A stretch of DNA of 64,000 bases from Cyprinodon diabolis. Its lineage: Eukaryota > Chordata > Actinopteri > Cyprinodontiformes > Cyprinodontidae. The translations under genes and the position numbers were made by a program. The stretch spans positions 124,001 through 188,000 of the forward strand of contig JARPUW010000281.1 in assembly GCA_030533445.1 (NCBI GenBank), given 5' to 3'. Below the pieces are notes generated by a model, which was not told the DNA's origin, made no database searches, and saw only the letters and a program-made list of their open reading frames with translations. Positions within the stretch are counted from its first letter, which is position 1, and the number at the start of each line of letters is the position of its first letter. Of the stretch, positions 8,538 to 22,142 are shown one piece after another.

Positions 8538-10273
8538 AATTCTCCCGTATACCCAAAACTTTGGCGCGTAACTAGTCCCGCACGGTTTGGCGGATCGGGC
8601 CCAAAGTTGGCACACGCGTCGGGACCAATGGGGTGATGTGTGCTTGTATAAAACTTTCTCATTAGTCCGAAGGTTTGCGAATTATTAGCGAAAACGTCGC
8701 AAAAAAATCCCATAGGAAATGAATGGGGAGAGGAAAAAAAAAGCATAAAAAACAGCACTTCACTGTGTCGGCATACATTCACCTAGAAAAACAGTTTGAA
8801 GCTCAGTTTGTAGATAAATCCTTCGTCTATTTAAAACTGAAGACGGTATGTTGATAACTGCTACGGTTTTTGTATAATCAGACCTCAAGCGCCACAAAGT
8901 TTTAGCAAAATCCAGCCTGCTAGAGTGGAGCAACTGAAAAGCTAGAGTGTGAGGCAGGCGTTTTTTAAACACAAAAAAACATTTTAAACTCGCCCTCACG
9001 GCCACATATTTATAGCTAGAGTCACCATTTTTGGTCAGTTTGTAGACTGAAATCTCTGGACCCACACAATATCTTCGGAATTACGGTAGGATTAATACTT
9101 TTCCTTAAAAACCCTCCAGACCGACCTAAAGTCGATGAAAATCAGAGCCGTTTTTCATTGGTTTTGGAGCAGAAGAGGGGAGAAAAACGAATCCGACTAT
9201 GTGTTTTAAACTCGTCATAAATATTTTTCTGAATGACACACATACACCAAAGTTGGCATAGTTGGAGTCGAAGGATGACTGACGCTCACGGTGAAAAAAT
9301 TTTTTGAATAACTCATACGGTTTTTGCTCAGCAGTCGTTTGTTCGGAGGACATTTTAAGCACCTGAAAGCTGAGTGACAGTGACCTGCTGCAGCTAGCTC
9401 AATTAGAAGCTTAGGTGTGATGAAACGTTTTTTCTTTTTCTTTCTCTTCCCATTCAGTTTGTAGATGACCTACAGCCATGAAAGTTACTCCAATTGAAGA
9501 CAAGATATAGCTGTCGCTTAGATAAAAAGAATTTTTCAGATACCTTTTACGGTTTTTACTCAGCAGTCGTTTGTTCGGAGGGGTGCTTTAGCAGCTAAAA
9601 GGTGAGTGAGAGTGAGGTCCTGCAGTTCAAACAAAGGGAGGAGCAGGTGGGCCAACCATTTTGTTTGTGCTTCGTTTTGGGTTGTGAAAGACCTACAGAC
9701 ATGAAGGTTACCCCAGTCTGAGACAAAGGATAGATGTTGCTTTCACTGAAAGAATTTTTCAGATATCTTTTACGGTTTTTGCTCAGCAGTCGTTTGTTCG
9801 GAGGGTAAGCACCTGGAAGCTAGCTGACAGTTAGCTTCTGCAGCAGCCTGCTAGAGTGCAGCTGCTGAAATCTTAGTGTGAGGCGGCCATTTTTTAAGAT
9901 CAAACATCTTATTCTCGCCCTCACGGCCACATATTTGGAGCTACAGTCACCATTTTTGGTCAGTTTGTAGACTGAAACCTCTGGACTCACACAATGTCTT
10001 CGGAATTACGGTAGGATTAATACTTTGCCTTAAAAACCCTCCAGACCAACCTAAAGTGGATGAGAGTTTCAGCCTTTCTCCATTCTTTTTGAGCTGAAGA
10101 TGGGAGAAAAACGAATCAGACTATGTGTTTTCAACTCGTCATAAATATTGTTCTGAATGACACACATACACCAAAGTTGGTATAGTTGGAGTCGAAGGAT
10201 TGCTGATGCTCATGGTGAAAACGTTTTTTAAATAACTCCTACGGTTTTTGCTCAGCAGTCGTTTGTTCGGAGG

Positions 10274-10501
10274 GGTGCTTTAGCAGCTACAGTAAAATGT
10301 GAGTGAGAGTGAAGTGCTGCAGTTAAAACAAAGGGAGGAGCAGGTGGGACCAACCATGTTGTTTGTGCTTCGTTTTGGGTTGTGAAAGACCTACAGACAT
10401 GAAGGTTCCCCCAGTCTGAGAAAAAGGATTGCTGTTGCTTAGACTGAAATAATTTTTTAGATTCCATTTACGGTTTTCCTTCAGCGCTCCTTTGTTCGGA
10501 G
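10274..10501 (+). repeat. Extra 228-bp subrepeat module in U3
   Basis: This is a diverged copy of subrepeat d inserted after subrepeat e. It reads GGTGCTTTAGCAGCTACAGT at its start and ends TTCAGCGCTCCTTTGTTCGG. It accounts for 228 bp of the extra length of the unit. Confidence 0.9.
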
Positions 10502-11417
10502 CAGACTTCCCATAAAAAAAGCCTGAGAAGAAGAAACCAATAGTGAGTGCAGCTGTGGTCTGTGTCAGTGAGAGGCTCGTTAAGCGTTGTCAAGGTAACG
10601 AAGCTTCAAACAGATTTTACCTCTGCTGTTTTAAACAGCACATATTAATCTAATGGAGGGTGAAAGCACTGATTTAACATTGGGAAATGGATACTATATG
10701 ACTGCTGTCCATGACACTTCCCTTGCCACTCAACACTGATAGACTTTCAAAATAAGACTCCAGGGACCCTACAAAATAAAAGCCTCTATATTTTTTTACA
10801 TATATTTATTGCCCTATATGGCTCAACATTATGATCCAAACTCAACCCCATTTTAGAGAATAGACTCAAGGAGACTGTTTAAAACACACCCTATGGCAAA
10901 TTTCAAAATAAAAGCCTCCAATTTCCGCTTCATCTACTGCCCTAATAACATGGAAAAAGAGTGATTTAACGATTGGAAAGTCATCAACTATCATTGATGG
11001 GTCTGAACATTTTCTATAAACACAACTCTGTTGGACTTTCAAAATAAGACTCCAGGGACCCTACAAAATAAAAGCCTCTAGATTATACTAATGCATTAAT
11101 TGATGCAAATGGCTCAACATTATGACCCAAACTCTTCCAGGTTGTTTTTATTAGACTCTAGTGACCTTTTCAAAACACACCCCAGAGCATTTTTCACAAT
11201 AAAAGTCTCCCATTTACTCTGTAATACAGCAACTATTCAACTAATAACATGGAAAACCAGTGATTTAACATTTGGAAATGGATTCTACATCACTGCTGGG
11301 CATGACCCATCTTTTGATGCACATCCATAATAGACTTTCAAAATAAGACTACAGGGACTCTACAGAATAAAAACCTCTTCCTTATACACACTTATACATT
11401 CTGGCATATTGTTCATT

Positions 11418-11835
11418 GCCATTTGTAATTTAATCACTGCAATGGCTCTTAGAAGGCGGGCGGAGCCCGCCAACGGTGATTTCATCACTGCAATGGATTT
11501 TACAAGGCGGGCGGAGCCCGCCAATGGTAGCAGGCGGGCGGAGCCCGCCAATGGTGATTACATCACTGCAATGGCTCTTAGCAGGCGGGCGGAGCCCGCC
11601 ATTGGTGATTTCATCACTGCAATGGCTCTTAGAAGGCGGGCGGAGCCCGCCAATGGTAACAGGCGGGCGGAGCCCGCCAAAGGTGATTACATCACTGCAA
11701 TGGCTCTTAGCAGGCGGGCGGAGCCCGCCATTGGTGATTTCATCACTGCAATGGCTCTTAGAAGGCGGGCAGAACCCGCCATTGGTGATTTTTTTCTTCA
11801 CTGAGATGGCTCCTAGCAGGCGGGCGAAGCCCGCC
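11418..11835. repeat. m1 minisatellite, U3 (9 palindromes, expanded)
   Basis: 418 bp, equal to the 109-bp minimum plus five 51-bp and two 27-bp steps. One palindrome arm is changed to AACCCGCC. Confidence 0.95.
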
Positions 11836-12108
11836 AACTGGGCTTTACCCACTGTGTTTCAATATGGGCAACCCATATTACCCTTGTGCATCATACGCTG
11901 TGCACGTCTATTTCCCAGATTTCAGCACAAGTGGCACACAGCTCTCTTTGCCCATGAACTTGCCCTCTTTCCTTCCCTCAGCAGCCCTCAAAGGCGTAAG
12001 CAGTTGGTCTGGGGAGCCCCGACGTCACTTGCCAGGGCCGTATTGGCCCGGTTCCCCAGACGGGCAGTAGGTGGCCCCCCTCAAAATTTCTTTAGAAATT
12101 TTCTAGTT

Positions 12109-12317
12109 GGGGGGCCACATGCCGAAGGCATGGCCCACCTACTACTATTGCACATATTTATTCCGCGTATTATTGGGGGGCCACATGCCGAAGGCATGGC
12201 CCACCTACTACTATTGCACATATTTATTCCGCGTATTATTGGGGGGCCACATGCCGAAGGCATGGCCCACCTACTACTATTGCACATATTTATTCCGCGT
12301 ATTATTATTATTATTAT
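12109..12317. repeat. m2 minisatellite, U3 (3 copies)
   Basis: Copies start at 12109, 12175 and 12241, with a 66-bp period. Confidence 0.95.
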
Positions 12318-14971
12318 AATTCTCCCGTATACCCAAAACTTCGGCACGTAACTAGTCCCGCACGGTTTGGCGGATCGGGCCCAAAGTTGGCACACGCGTT
12401 GGGACCAATGGGGTGATGTGTGCTTGTATAAAACTTTCTCATTAGTCCGAAGGTTTGCGAATTATTAGCGAAAACGTCGCAAAAAAATCCCATAGGAAAT
12501 GAATGGGGAGAGGAAAAAAAAAGCATTAAAAACAGCACTTCACTGTGTCGGCATACATTCACCTAGAAAAACAGTTTGAAGCTCAGTTTGTAGATAAATC
12601 CTTCGTCTATTTAAAACTGAAGACGGTATGTTGATAACTGCTACGGTTTTTGTATAATCAGACCTCAAGCGCCACAAAGTTTTAGCAAAATCCAGCCTGC
12701 TAGAGTGGAGCAACTGAAAAGCTAGAGTGTGAGGCAGGCGTTTTTTAAACACAAAAAAACATTTTAAACTCGCCCTCACGGCCACATATTTATAGCTAGA
12801 GTCACCATTTTTGGTCAGTTTGTAGACTGAAATCTCTGGACCCACACAATATCTTCGGAATTACGGTAGGATTAATACTTTTCCTTAAAAACCCTCCAGA
12901 CCGACCTAAAGTCGATGAAAATCAGAGCCGTTTTTCATTGGTTTTGGAGCAGAAGAGGGGAGAAAAAACGAATCAGACTATGTGTTTTAAACTCGTCATA
13001 AATATTTTTCTGAATGACACACATACACCAAAGTTGGCATAGTTGGAGTCGAAGGATGACTGACGCTCACGGTGAAAAAATTTTTTGAATAACTCATACG
13101 GTTTTTGCTCAGCAGTCGTTTGTTCGGAGGACATTTTAAGCAGCTGAAAGCTGAGTGACAGTGACCTGCTGCAGCTAGCTCAATTAGAAGCTTAGGTGTG
13201 ATGAAACGTTTTTTCTTTTTCTTTCTCTTCCCATTCAGTTTGTAGATGATCTACAGCCATGAAAGTTACTCCAATTGAAGACAAGATATAGCTGTCGCTT
13301 AGATAAAAAGAATTTTTCAGATACCTTTTACGGTTTTTACTCAGCAGTCGTTTGTTCGGAGGGGTGCTTTAGCAGCTAAAAGGTGAGTGAGAGTGAGGTC
13401 CTGCAGTTCAAACAAAGGGAGGAGCAGGTGGGCCAACCATTTTGTTTGTGCTTCGTTTTGGGTTGTGAAAGACCTACAGACATGAAGGTTACCCCAGTCT
13501 GAGACAAAGGATAGATGTTGCTTTCACTGAAAGAATTTTTCAGATATCTTTTACGGTTTTTGCTCAGCAGTCGTTTGTTCGGAGGGTAAGCACCTGGAAG
13601 CTAGCTGACAGTTAGCTTCTGCAGCAGCCTGCTAGAGTGCAGCTGCTGAAATCTTAGTGTGAGGCGGCCATTTTTTTAAGATCAAACATCTTATTCTCGC
13701 CCTCACGGCCACATATTTGGAGCTACAGTCACCATTTTTGGTCAGTTTGTAGACTGAAACCTCTGGACTCACACAATGTCTTCGGAATTACGGTAGGATT
13801 AATACTTTTCCTTAAAAACCCTCCAGACCAACCTAAAGTCGATGAGAGTTTCAGCCTTTCTCTATTCTTTTTGAGCTGAAGATGGGAGAGAAACGAATCA
13901 GACTATGTGTTTTCAACTCGTCATAAATATTTTTCTGAATGACACACATACACCAAAGTTGGTATAGTTGGAGTCGAAGGATTGCTGATGCTCATGGTGA
14001 AAATGTTTTTTGAATAACTCATACGGTTTTTGATCAGTAGTCGTTTGTTCGGTGCCGTTCTTCCCATACAAAAAAGCCTGGGAAGAAGAAACCAATAGTG
14101 AGTGCAGCTGTTGTCTGTGTCAGTGAGAGGCTCGTTAAGCGTTGTCAAGGTTACCAAGCTTCAAACAGATTTTACCTCTGCTGTTTTAAACAGCACATAT
14201 TAATCTAATGGAGGGTGAAAGGACTGATTTAACATTGGGAAATGGATACTATATGACTGCTGTACATGACACTTCCCTTGCCACTCATCACTGATAGACT
14301 TTCAAAATAAGACTCCAGGGACCCTACAAAATAAAAGCCTCTATATTTTTTACATATATTTATTGCTCTATATGGCTCAACATTATGACCCAAACTCAAC
14401 CCCGTTTTAGAGAATAGACTCTAGGAGACTGTTTAAAACACACCCTATAGCAAATTTCAAAATAAAAGCCTCCCATTTCCGCTTCATCTACTGCCCTAAT
14501 AACATGGAAAAAGAGTGATTTAACGATTGGAAAGTAATCAACTATCATTGACGGGTCTGAACATTTTCTATAAACACAACTCTGTTGGACTTTCAAAATA
14601 AGACTCCAGGGACCCTACAAAATAAAAGCCTCTAGATTATAGTAATGCATTAATTGATGCAAATGGCTCAACATTATGACCCAAACTCTTCCAGGTTGTT
14701 TTTATTAGACTCTAGTGACCTTTTCAAAACACACCCCAGAGCAAATTTCACAATAAAAGTCTCCCATTTACTCTGTAATACAGCAACTATTCACCTAATA
14801 ACATGGAAAACCAGTGATTTAACATTTGGAAATGGATTCTATATCACTGCTGGGCGTGACCCATCTTTTGATGCACATTCATGATAGACTTTCAAAATAA
14901 GACTACAAGGACTCTACAGAATAAAAGCCTCTTCCTTATACACACTCATACATTCTGGCATATTGCTCATT

Positions 14972-15209
14972 GCCATTGGTGATTTCATCACTGCAATGGC
15001 TCTTAGAAGGCGGGCGGAGCCCGCCAATGGTAACAGGCGGGCGGAGCCCGCCAAAGGTGATTACATCACTGCAATGGCTCTTAGCAGGCGGGCGGAGCCC
15101 GCCATTGGTGATTTCATCACTGCAATGGCTCTTAGAAGGCGGGCAGAGCCCGCCATTGGTGATTTTTTTCTTCACTGAGATGGCTCCTAGCAGGCGGGCG
15201 AAGCCCGCC
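14972..15209. repeat. m1 minisatellite, U4 (5 palindromes)
   Basis: 238 bp; same architecture as U2. Confidence 0.95.
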
Positions 15210-15485
15210 AACTGGGCTTTACCCACTGTGTTTCAATATGGACAACCCATATTACCCTTGTGCATCATACTCTGTGCACGTCTATTTCCCAGATTTCAGC
15301 ACAAGTGGCACACAGCTCTCTTTGCCCATGAACTTGCCCTCTTTCCTTCCCTCAGCAGCCCTCAAAGGCGTAAGCAGTTGGTCTGGGGAGCCCCGACGTC
15401 ACTTGCCAGGGCCGTATTGGCCCGGTTCCCCAGACGGGCAGTAGGTGGCCCCCCTCAAAATTTCTTTAGAAATTTTCTAGTTATT

Positions 15486-15556
15486 GGGGGGCCACATGCC
15501 GAAGGCATGGCCCACCTACTACTATTGCACATATTTATTCCGCGTATTATTATTAT
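15486..15556. repeat. m2 minisatellite, U4 (1 copy)
   Basis: A single copy after TAGTTATT, an alternative left junction. Confidence 0.95.
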
Positions 15557-17293
15557 AATTCTCCCGTATACCCAAAACTTCGGCGCGTAACTAGTCCCGC
15601 ACGGTTTGGCGGATCGGGCCCAAAGTTGGCACACGCGTCGGGACCAATGGGGTGATGTGTGCTTGTATAAAACTTTCTCATTAGTCCGAAGGTTTGCGAA
15701 TTATTAGCGAAAACGTCGCAAAAAAATCCCATAGGAAATGAATGGGGAGAGGAAAAAAAAAGCATAAAAAACAGCACTTCACTGTGTCGGCATACATTCA
15801 CCTAGAAAAACAGTTTGAAGCTCAGTTTGTAGATAAATCCTTCGTCTATTTAAAACTGAAGACGGTATGTTGATAACTGCTACGGTTTTTGTATAATCAG
15901 ACCTCAAGCGCCACAAAGTTTTAGCAAAATCCAGCCTGCTAGAGTGGAGCAACTGAAAAGCTAGAGTGTGAGGCAGGCGTTTTTTAAACACAAAAAAACA
16001 TTTTAAACTCGCCCTCACGGCCACATATTTATAGCTAGAGTCACCATTTTTGGTCAGTTTGTAGACTGAAATCTCTGGACCCACACAATATCTTCGGAAT
16101 TACGGTAGGATTAATACTTTTCCTTAAAAACCCTCCAGACCGACCTAAAGTCGATGAAAATCAGAGCCGTTTTTCATTGGTTTTGGAGCAGAAGAGGGGA
16201 GAAAAACGAATCCGACTATGTGTTTTAAACTCGTCATAAATATTTTTCTGAATGACACACATACACCAAAGTTGGCATAGTTGGAGTCGAAGGATGTCTG
16301 ACGCTCACGGTGAAAAAATTTTTTGAATAACTCATACGGTTTTTGCTCAGCAGTCGTTTGTTCGGAGGACATTTTAAGCACCTGAAAGCTGAGTGACAGT
16401 GACCTGCTGCAGCTAGCTCAATTAGAAGCTTAGGTGTGATGAAACGTTTTTTCTTTTTCTTTCTCTTCCCATTCAGTTTGTAGATGACCTACAGCCATGA
16501 AAGTTACTCCAATTGAAGACAAGATATAGCTGTCGCTTAGATAAAAAGAATTTTTCAGACACCTTTTACGGTTTTTACTCAGCAGTCGTTTGTTCGGAGG
16601 GGTGCTTTAGCAGCTAAAAGGTGAGTGAGAGTGAGGTCCTGCAGTTCAAACAAAGGGAGGAGCAGGTGGGCCAACCATTTTGTTTGTGCTTCGTTTTGGG
16701 TTGTGAAAGACCTACAGACATGAAGGTTACCCCAGTCTGAGACAAAGGATAGATGTTGCTTTCACTGAAAGAATTTTTCAGATACCTTTTACGGTTTTTG
16801 CTCAGCAGTCGTTTGTTCGGAGGGTAAGCACCTGGAAGCTAGCTGACAGTTAGCTTCTGCAGCAGCCTGCTAGAGTGCAGCTGCTGAAATCTTAGTGTGA
16901 GGCGGCCATTTTTTTAAGATCAAACATCTTATTCTCGCCCTCACGGCCACATATTTGGAGCTACAGTCACCATTTTTGGTCAGTTTGTAGACTGAAACCT
17001 CTGGACTCACACAATGTCTTCGGAATTACGGTAGGATTAATACTTTGCCTTAAAAACCCTCCAGACCAACCTAAAGTGGATGAGAGTTTCAGCCTTTCTC
17101 CATTCTTTTTGAGCTGAAGATGGGAGAAAAACGAATCAGACTATGTGTTTTCAACTCGTCATAAATATTGTTCTGAATGACACACATACACCAAAGTTGG
17201 TATAGTTGGAGTCGAAGGATTGCTGATGCTCATGGTGAAAATGTTTTTTAAATAACTCCTACGGTTTTTGCTCAGCAGTCGTTTGTTCGGAGG

Positions 17294-17521
17294 GGTGCTT
17301 TAGCAGCTACAGTAAAATGTGAGTGAGAGTGAAGTGCTGCAGTTAATACAAAGGGAGGAGCAGGTGGGACCACCCATGTTGTTTGTGCTTCGTTTTGGGT
17401 TGTGAAAGACCTACAGACATGAAAGTTCCCCCAGTCTGAGAAAAAGGATTGCTGTTGCTTAGACTGAAATAATTTTTTAGATTCCATTTACGGTTTTCCT
17501 TCAGCGCTCCTTTGTTCGGAG
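17294..17521 (+). repeat. Extra 228-bp subrepeat module in U5
   Basis: Same module as in U3 with a few private changes (AGTTAATACAAAG, GACCACCCATG, CATGAAAGTTCCC). Confidence 0.9.
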
Positions 17522-18436
17522 CAGACTTCCCATAAAAAAAGCCTGAGAAGAAGAAACCAATAGTGAGTGCAGCTGTTGTCTGTGTCAGTTAGAGGCTCAT
17601 TAAGCGTTGTCAAGGTAACCAAGCTTCAAACAGATGTTACCTCTGCTGTTTTAAACAGCACATATTAATCTAATGGAGGGTGAAAGGACTGATTTAACAT
17701 TGGGAAATGGATAGTATATGACTGATGTCCATGACACTTCCCTTGCCACTCAACACTGATAGACTTTCAAAATAAGACTCCAGGGACCCTACAAAATAAA
17801 AGCCTCTATATTTTTTACATATATTTATTGCCCTATATGGCTCAACATTATGACCCAAACTCAACCCCATTTTAGAGAATAGACTCTAGGAGACTGTTTA
17901 AAACACACCCTATGGCAAATTTCAAAATAAAAGCCTCCCATTTCCGCTTCATCTACTGCCCTAATAACATGGAAAAAGAGTGATTTAACGATTGGAAAGT
18001 CATCAACTATCATTGATGGGTCTGAACATTTTCTCTAAACACAACTCTGTTAGACTTTCAAAATAAGACTCCAGGGACCCTACAAAATAAAAGCCTCTAG
18101 ATTATACTAATGCATTAATTGATGCAAATGGCTCAACATTATGACCCAAACTCTTCCAGGTTGTTTTTATTAGACTCTAGTGACCTTTTCAAAACACACC
18201 CCAGAGCAAATTTCACAATAAAAGTCTCCCATTTACTCTGTAATACAGCAACTATTCACCTAATAACATGGAAAACCAGTGATTTAACATTTGGAAATGG
18301 ATTCTACATCACTGCTGGGCATGACCCATCTTTTGATGCACATCCATGATGGACTTTCAAAATAAGACTACAGGGACTCTACAGAATAAAAGCCTCTTCC
18401 TTATACACACTCATACATTCTGGCATATTGCTCATT

Positions 18437-18725
18437 GCCACTTGTAATTTCATCACTGCAATGGCTCTTAGAAGGCGGGCGGAGCCCGCCAATGGTGATT
18501 TCATCACTGCAATGGATTTTACAAGGCGGGCGGAGCCCGCCAATGGTAGCAGGCGGGCGGAGCCCGCCGATGGTGATTACATCACTGCAATGGCTATTAG
18601 CAGGCGGGCAGAGCCCGCTATTGGTGATTTCATCACTGCAATGGCTTTTAGAAGGCGGGCGGAGCCCGCCAATGGTGATTTTTTTCATCACTGCAATGGC
18701 TCCTAGCAGGCGGGCGGAGCACGCC
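18437..18725. repeat. m1 minisatellite, U5 (6 palindromes)
   Basis: 289 bp. Contains degenerate arms GCCCGCT and GCACGCC and a TTTTTTTCATCACTGC spacer of its own type. Confidence 0.95.
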
Positions 18726-21658
18726 AACTGAGCTTTACCCACTGTGGTTCAATATGGACAACCGATATTACGCTTGTGCATCATACGCTGTGCACGTCTA
18801 TTTCCCAGATTTCAGCACAAGTGGCACACAGCTCTCTTTGCCCATGAACTTGACCTCTTTCCTTCCCTCTGCAGCCCTTAAAGGCGTAAGCAGTTGGTCT
18901 GGGGAGCCCCGACGTCACTTGCCAGGGCCGTATTGGCCCGGTTCCCCAGACGGGCAGTAGGTGGCCCCCCTCAAAATTTCTTTAGAAATTTTCTAGTTAT
19001 TATTATAATTCTCCCGTATACCCAAAACTTCGGCGCGTAACTAGTCCCGCACGGTTTGGCGGATCGGGCCCAAAGTTGGCACACGCGTCGGGACCAATGG
19101 GGTGATGTGTGCTTGTATAAAACTTTCTCATTAGTCCGAAGGTTTGCGAATTATTAGTGAAAACGTCGCAAAAAAATCCCATAGGAAATGAATGGGGAGA
19201 GGAAAAAAAAAGCATAAAAAACAGCACTTCACTGTGTCGGCATACATTCACCTAGAAAAACAGTTTGAAGCTCAGTTTGTAGATAAATCCTTCGTCTATT
19301 TAAAACTGAAGACGGTATGTTGATAACTGCTACGGTTTTTGTATAATCAGACCTCAAGCACCACAAAGTTTTAGCAAAATCCAGCCTGCTAGAGTGGAGC
19401 AACTGAAAAGCTAGAGTGTGAGGCAGGCGTTTTTTAAACACAAAAAAACATTTTAAACTCGCCCTCACGGCCACATATTTATAGCTAGAGTCACCATTTT
19501 TGGTCAGTTTGTAGACTGAAATCTCTGGACCCACACAATATCTTCGGAATTACGGTAGGATTAATACTTTTCCTTAAAAACCCTCCAGACCGACCTAAAG
19601 TCGATGAAAATCAGAGCCGTTTTTCATTGGTTTTGGAGCAGAAGAGGGGAGAAAAACGAATCAGACTATGTGTTTTAAACTCGTCATAAATATTTTTCTG
19701 AATGACACACATACACCAAAGTTGGCATAGTTGGCGTCGAAGGATGACTGACGCTCACGGTGAAAAAATTTTTTGAATAACTCATACGGTTTTTGCTCAG
19801 CAGTCGTTTGTTCGGAGGACATTTTAAGCACCTGAAAGCTGAGTGACAGTGACCTGCTGCAGCTAGCTCAATTAGAAGCTTAGGTGTGATGAAACGTTTT
19901 TTCTTTTTCTTTCTCTTCCCATTCAGTTTGTAGATGACCTACAGCCATGAAAGTTACTCCAATTGAAGACAAGATATAGCTGTCGCTTAGATAAAAAGAA
20001 TTTTTCAGATACCTTTTACGGTTTTTACTCAGCAGTCGTTTGTGCGGAGGGGTGCTTTAGCAGCTAAAAGGTGAGTGAGAGTGAGGTCCTGCAGTTCAAA
20101 CAAAGGGAGGAGCAGGTGGGCCAACCATTTTGTTTGTGCTTCGTTTTGGGTTGTGAAAGACCTACAGACATGAAGGTTACCCCAGTCTGAGACAAAGGAT
20201 AGATGTTGCTTTCACTGAAAGAATTTTTCAGATATCTTTTACGGTTTTTGCTCAGCAGTCGTTTGTTCGGAGGGTAAGCACCTGGAAGCTAGCTGACAGT
20301 TAGCTTCTGCAGCAGCCTGCTAGAGTGCAGCTGCTGAAATCTTAGTGTGAGGCGGCCATTTTTTTAAGATCAAACATCTTATTCTCGCCCTCACGGCCAC
20401 ATATTTGGAGCTACAGTCACCATTTTTGGTCAGTTTGTAGACTGAAACCTCTGGACTCACACAATGTCTTCGGAATTACGGTAGGATTAATACTTTTCCT
20501 TAAAAACCCTCCAGACCAACCTAAAGTCGATGAGAGTTTCAGCCTTTCTCTATTCTTTTTGAGCTGAAGATGGGAGAGAAACGAATCAGACTATGTGTTT
20601 TCAACTCGTCATAAATATTTTTCTGAATGACACACATACACCAAAGTTGGTATAGTTGGAGTCGAAGGATTGCTGATGCTCATGGTGAAAATGTTTTTTG
20701 AATAACTCCTACGGTTTTTGATCAGTAGTCGTTTGTTCGGTGCCGTTCTTCCCATACAAAAAAGCCTGGGAAGAAGAAACCAATAGTGAGTGCAGCTGTT
20801 GTCTGTGTCAGTGAGAGGCTCGTTAAGCGTTGTCAAGGTTACCAAGCTTCAAACAGATTTTACCTCTGCTGTTTTAAACAGCACATATTAATCTAATGGA
20901 GGGTGAAAGGACTGATTTAACATTGGGAAATGGATACTATATGACTGCTGTACATGACACTTCCCTTGCCACTCAGCACTGATAGACTTTCAAAATAAGA
21001 CTCCAGGGACCCTACAAAATAAAAGCCTCTATATTTTTTACATATATTTATTGCCCTATATGGCTCAACATTATGACCCAAACTCAACCCCGTTTTAGAG
21101 AATAGACTCTAGGAGACTGTTTAAAACACACCCTATAGCAAATTTCAAAATAAAAGCCTCCCATTTCCGCTTCATCTACTGCCCTAATAACATGGAAAAA
21201 GAGTGATTTAACGATTGGAAAGTAATCAACTATCATTGACGGGTCTGAACATTTTCTATAAACACAACTCTGTTGGACTTTCAAAATAAGACTCCAGCGA
21301 CCCTACAAAATAAAAGCCTCTAGATTATACTAATGCATTAATTGATGCAAATGGCTCAACATTATGACCCAAACTCTTCCAGGTTGTTTTTATTAGACTC
21401 TAGTGACCTTTTCAAAACACACCCAGAGCAAATTTCACAATAAAAGTCTCCCATTTACTCTGTAATACAGCAACTATTCAGCTAATAACATGGAAAACCA
21501 GTGATTTAACATTTGGAAATTGATTCTATATAACTGCTGGGCATGACCCATCTTTAGATGCACTTCCATGATAGACTTTCAAAATAAGACTCCAGGGACT
21601 CTACAGAATAAAAGCCTCTTCCTTATACACACTCATACATTCTGGCATATTGCTCATT

Positions 21659-21869
21659 GCCATTTGTAATTTCATCACTGCAATGGCTCTTAGAAGGCGG
21701 GCGGAGCCCGCCATTGGTGATTTCATCACTGCAATGGCTCTTAGAAGGCGAGCGGAGCCCGCCATTGGTGATTTCATCACTGCAATGGCTCTTAGCAGGC
21801 GGGCAGAGCCCGCCATTGGTGATTTTTTTCATCGCTGCAAGGGCTCCTAGCAGGCGGGCGGAGCCCACC
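21659..21869. repeat. m1 minisatellite, U6 (4 palindromes)
   Basis: 211 bp. Lacks the 27-bp step. One left arm is GGCGAGC and the last right arm is GCCCACC. Confidence 0.95.
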
Positions 21870-22142
21870 AACTGAGCTTTACCCACTGCGGTTCAATATG
21901 GACAACCCATATTACCCTTTTGCATCATACGCTGTGCACGTCTATTTCCCAGATTTCAGCACAAGTGGCACACAGCTCTCTTTGCCCATGACCTAGCCCT
22001 CTTTCCTTCCCTCAGCAGCCCTCAAAGGCGTAAGCAGTTGGTCTGGGGAGCCCCGACATCACTTGCCAGGGCCGTATTGGCCCTGTTCCCCAGACGGGCA
22101 GTAGGTGGCCCCCCTCAAAATTTCTTTAGAAATTTTCTAGTT

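Larger units (their letters stand above)
8538..12317 (+). repeat. Macrosatellite unit U3 (3780 bp), long form
   Basis: TATAAAA is at 8647 and the CTCF-like motif at 12064-12077. This long form carries the extra 228-bp subrepeat, nine m1 palindromes and three m2 copies. It shares the AGAACCCGCC arm variant and AATATGGGCAACC with U14, and most of its other variants also with U10. A C-to-T change near 8561 (ACTTTGGCG) is private to this unit. Confidence 0.95.
12318..15556 (+). repeat. Macrosatellite unit U4 (3239 bp)
   Basis: TATAAAA is at 12427 and the CTCF-like motif at 15438-15451. It has five m1 palindromes and one m2 copy that follows TAGTTATT instead of TAGTT, an alternative left junction shared only with U15. 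AAGCATTAAAAAC near 12523 looks private, and GCGTTGGGACC is shared with U19. The 3' half resembles U9. Confidence 0.95.
15557..19006 (+). repeat. Macrosatellite unit U5 (3450 bp)
   Basis: TATAAAA is at 15666 and the CTCF-like motif at 18954-18967. It carries the 228-bp module, six m1 palindromes and no m2 copy, a combination found in no other unit here. The last m1 spacer reads TTTTTTTCATCACTGCAATG and the last palindrome arm is GCACGCC. Its 290-bp subrepeat variants (CCCTATGGC, ATTGATGGG, TTCTCTAAAC) recur as a patch in U17. Confidence 0.95.
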
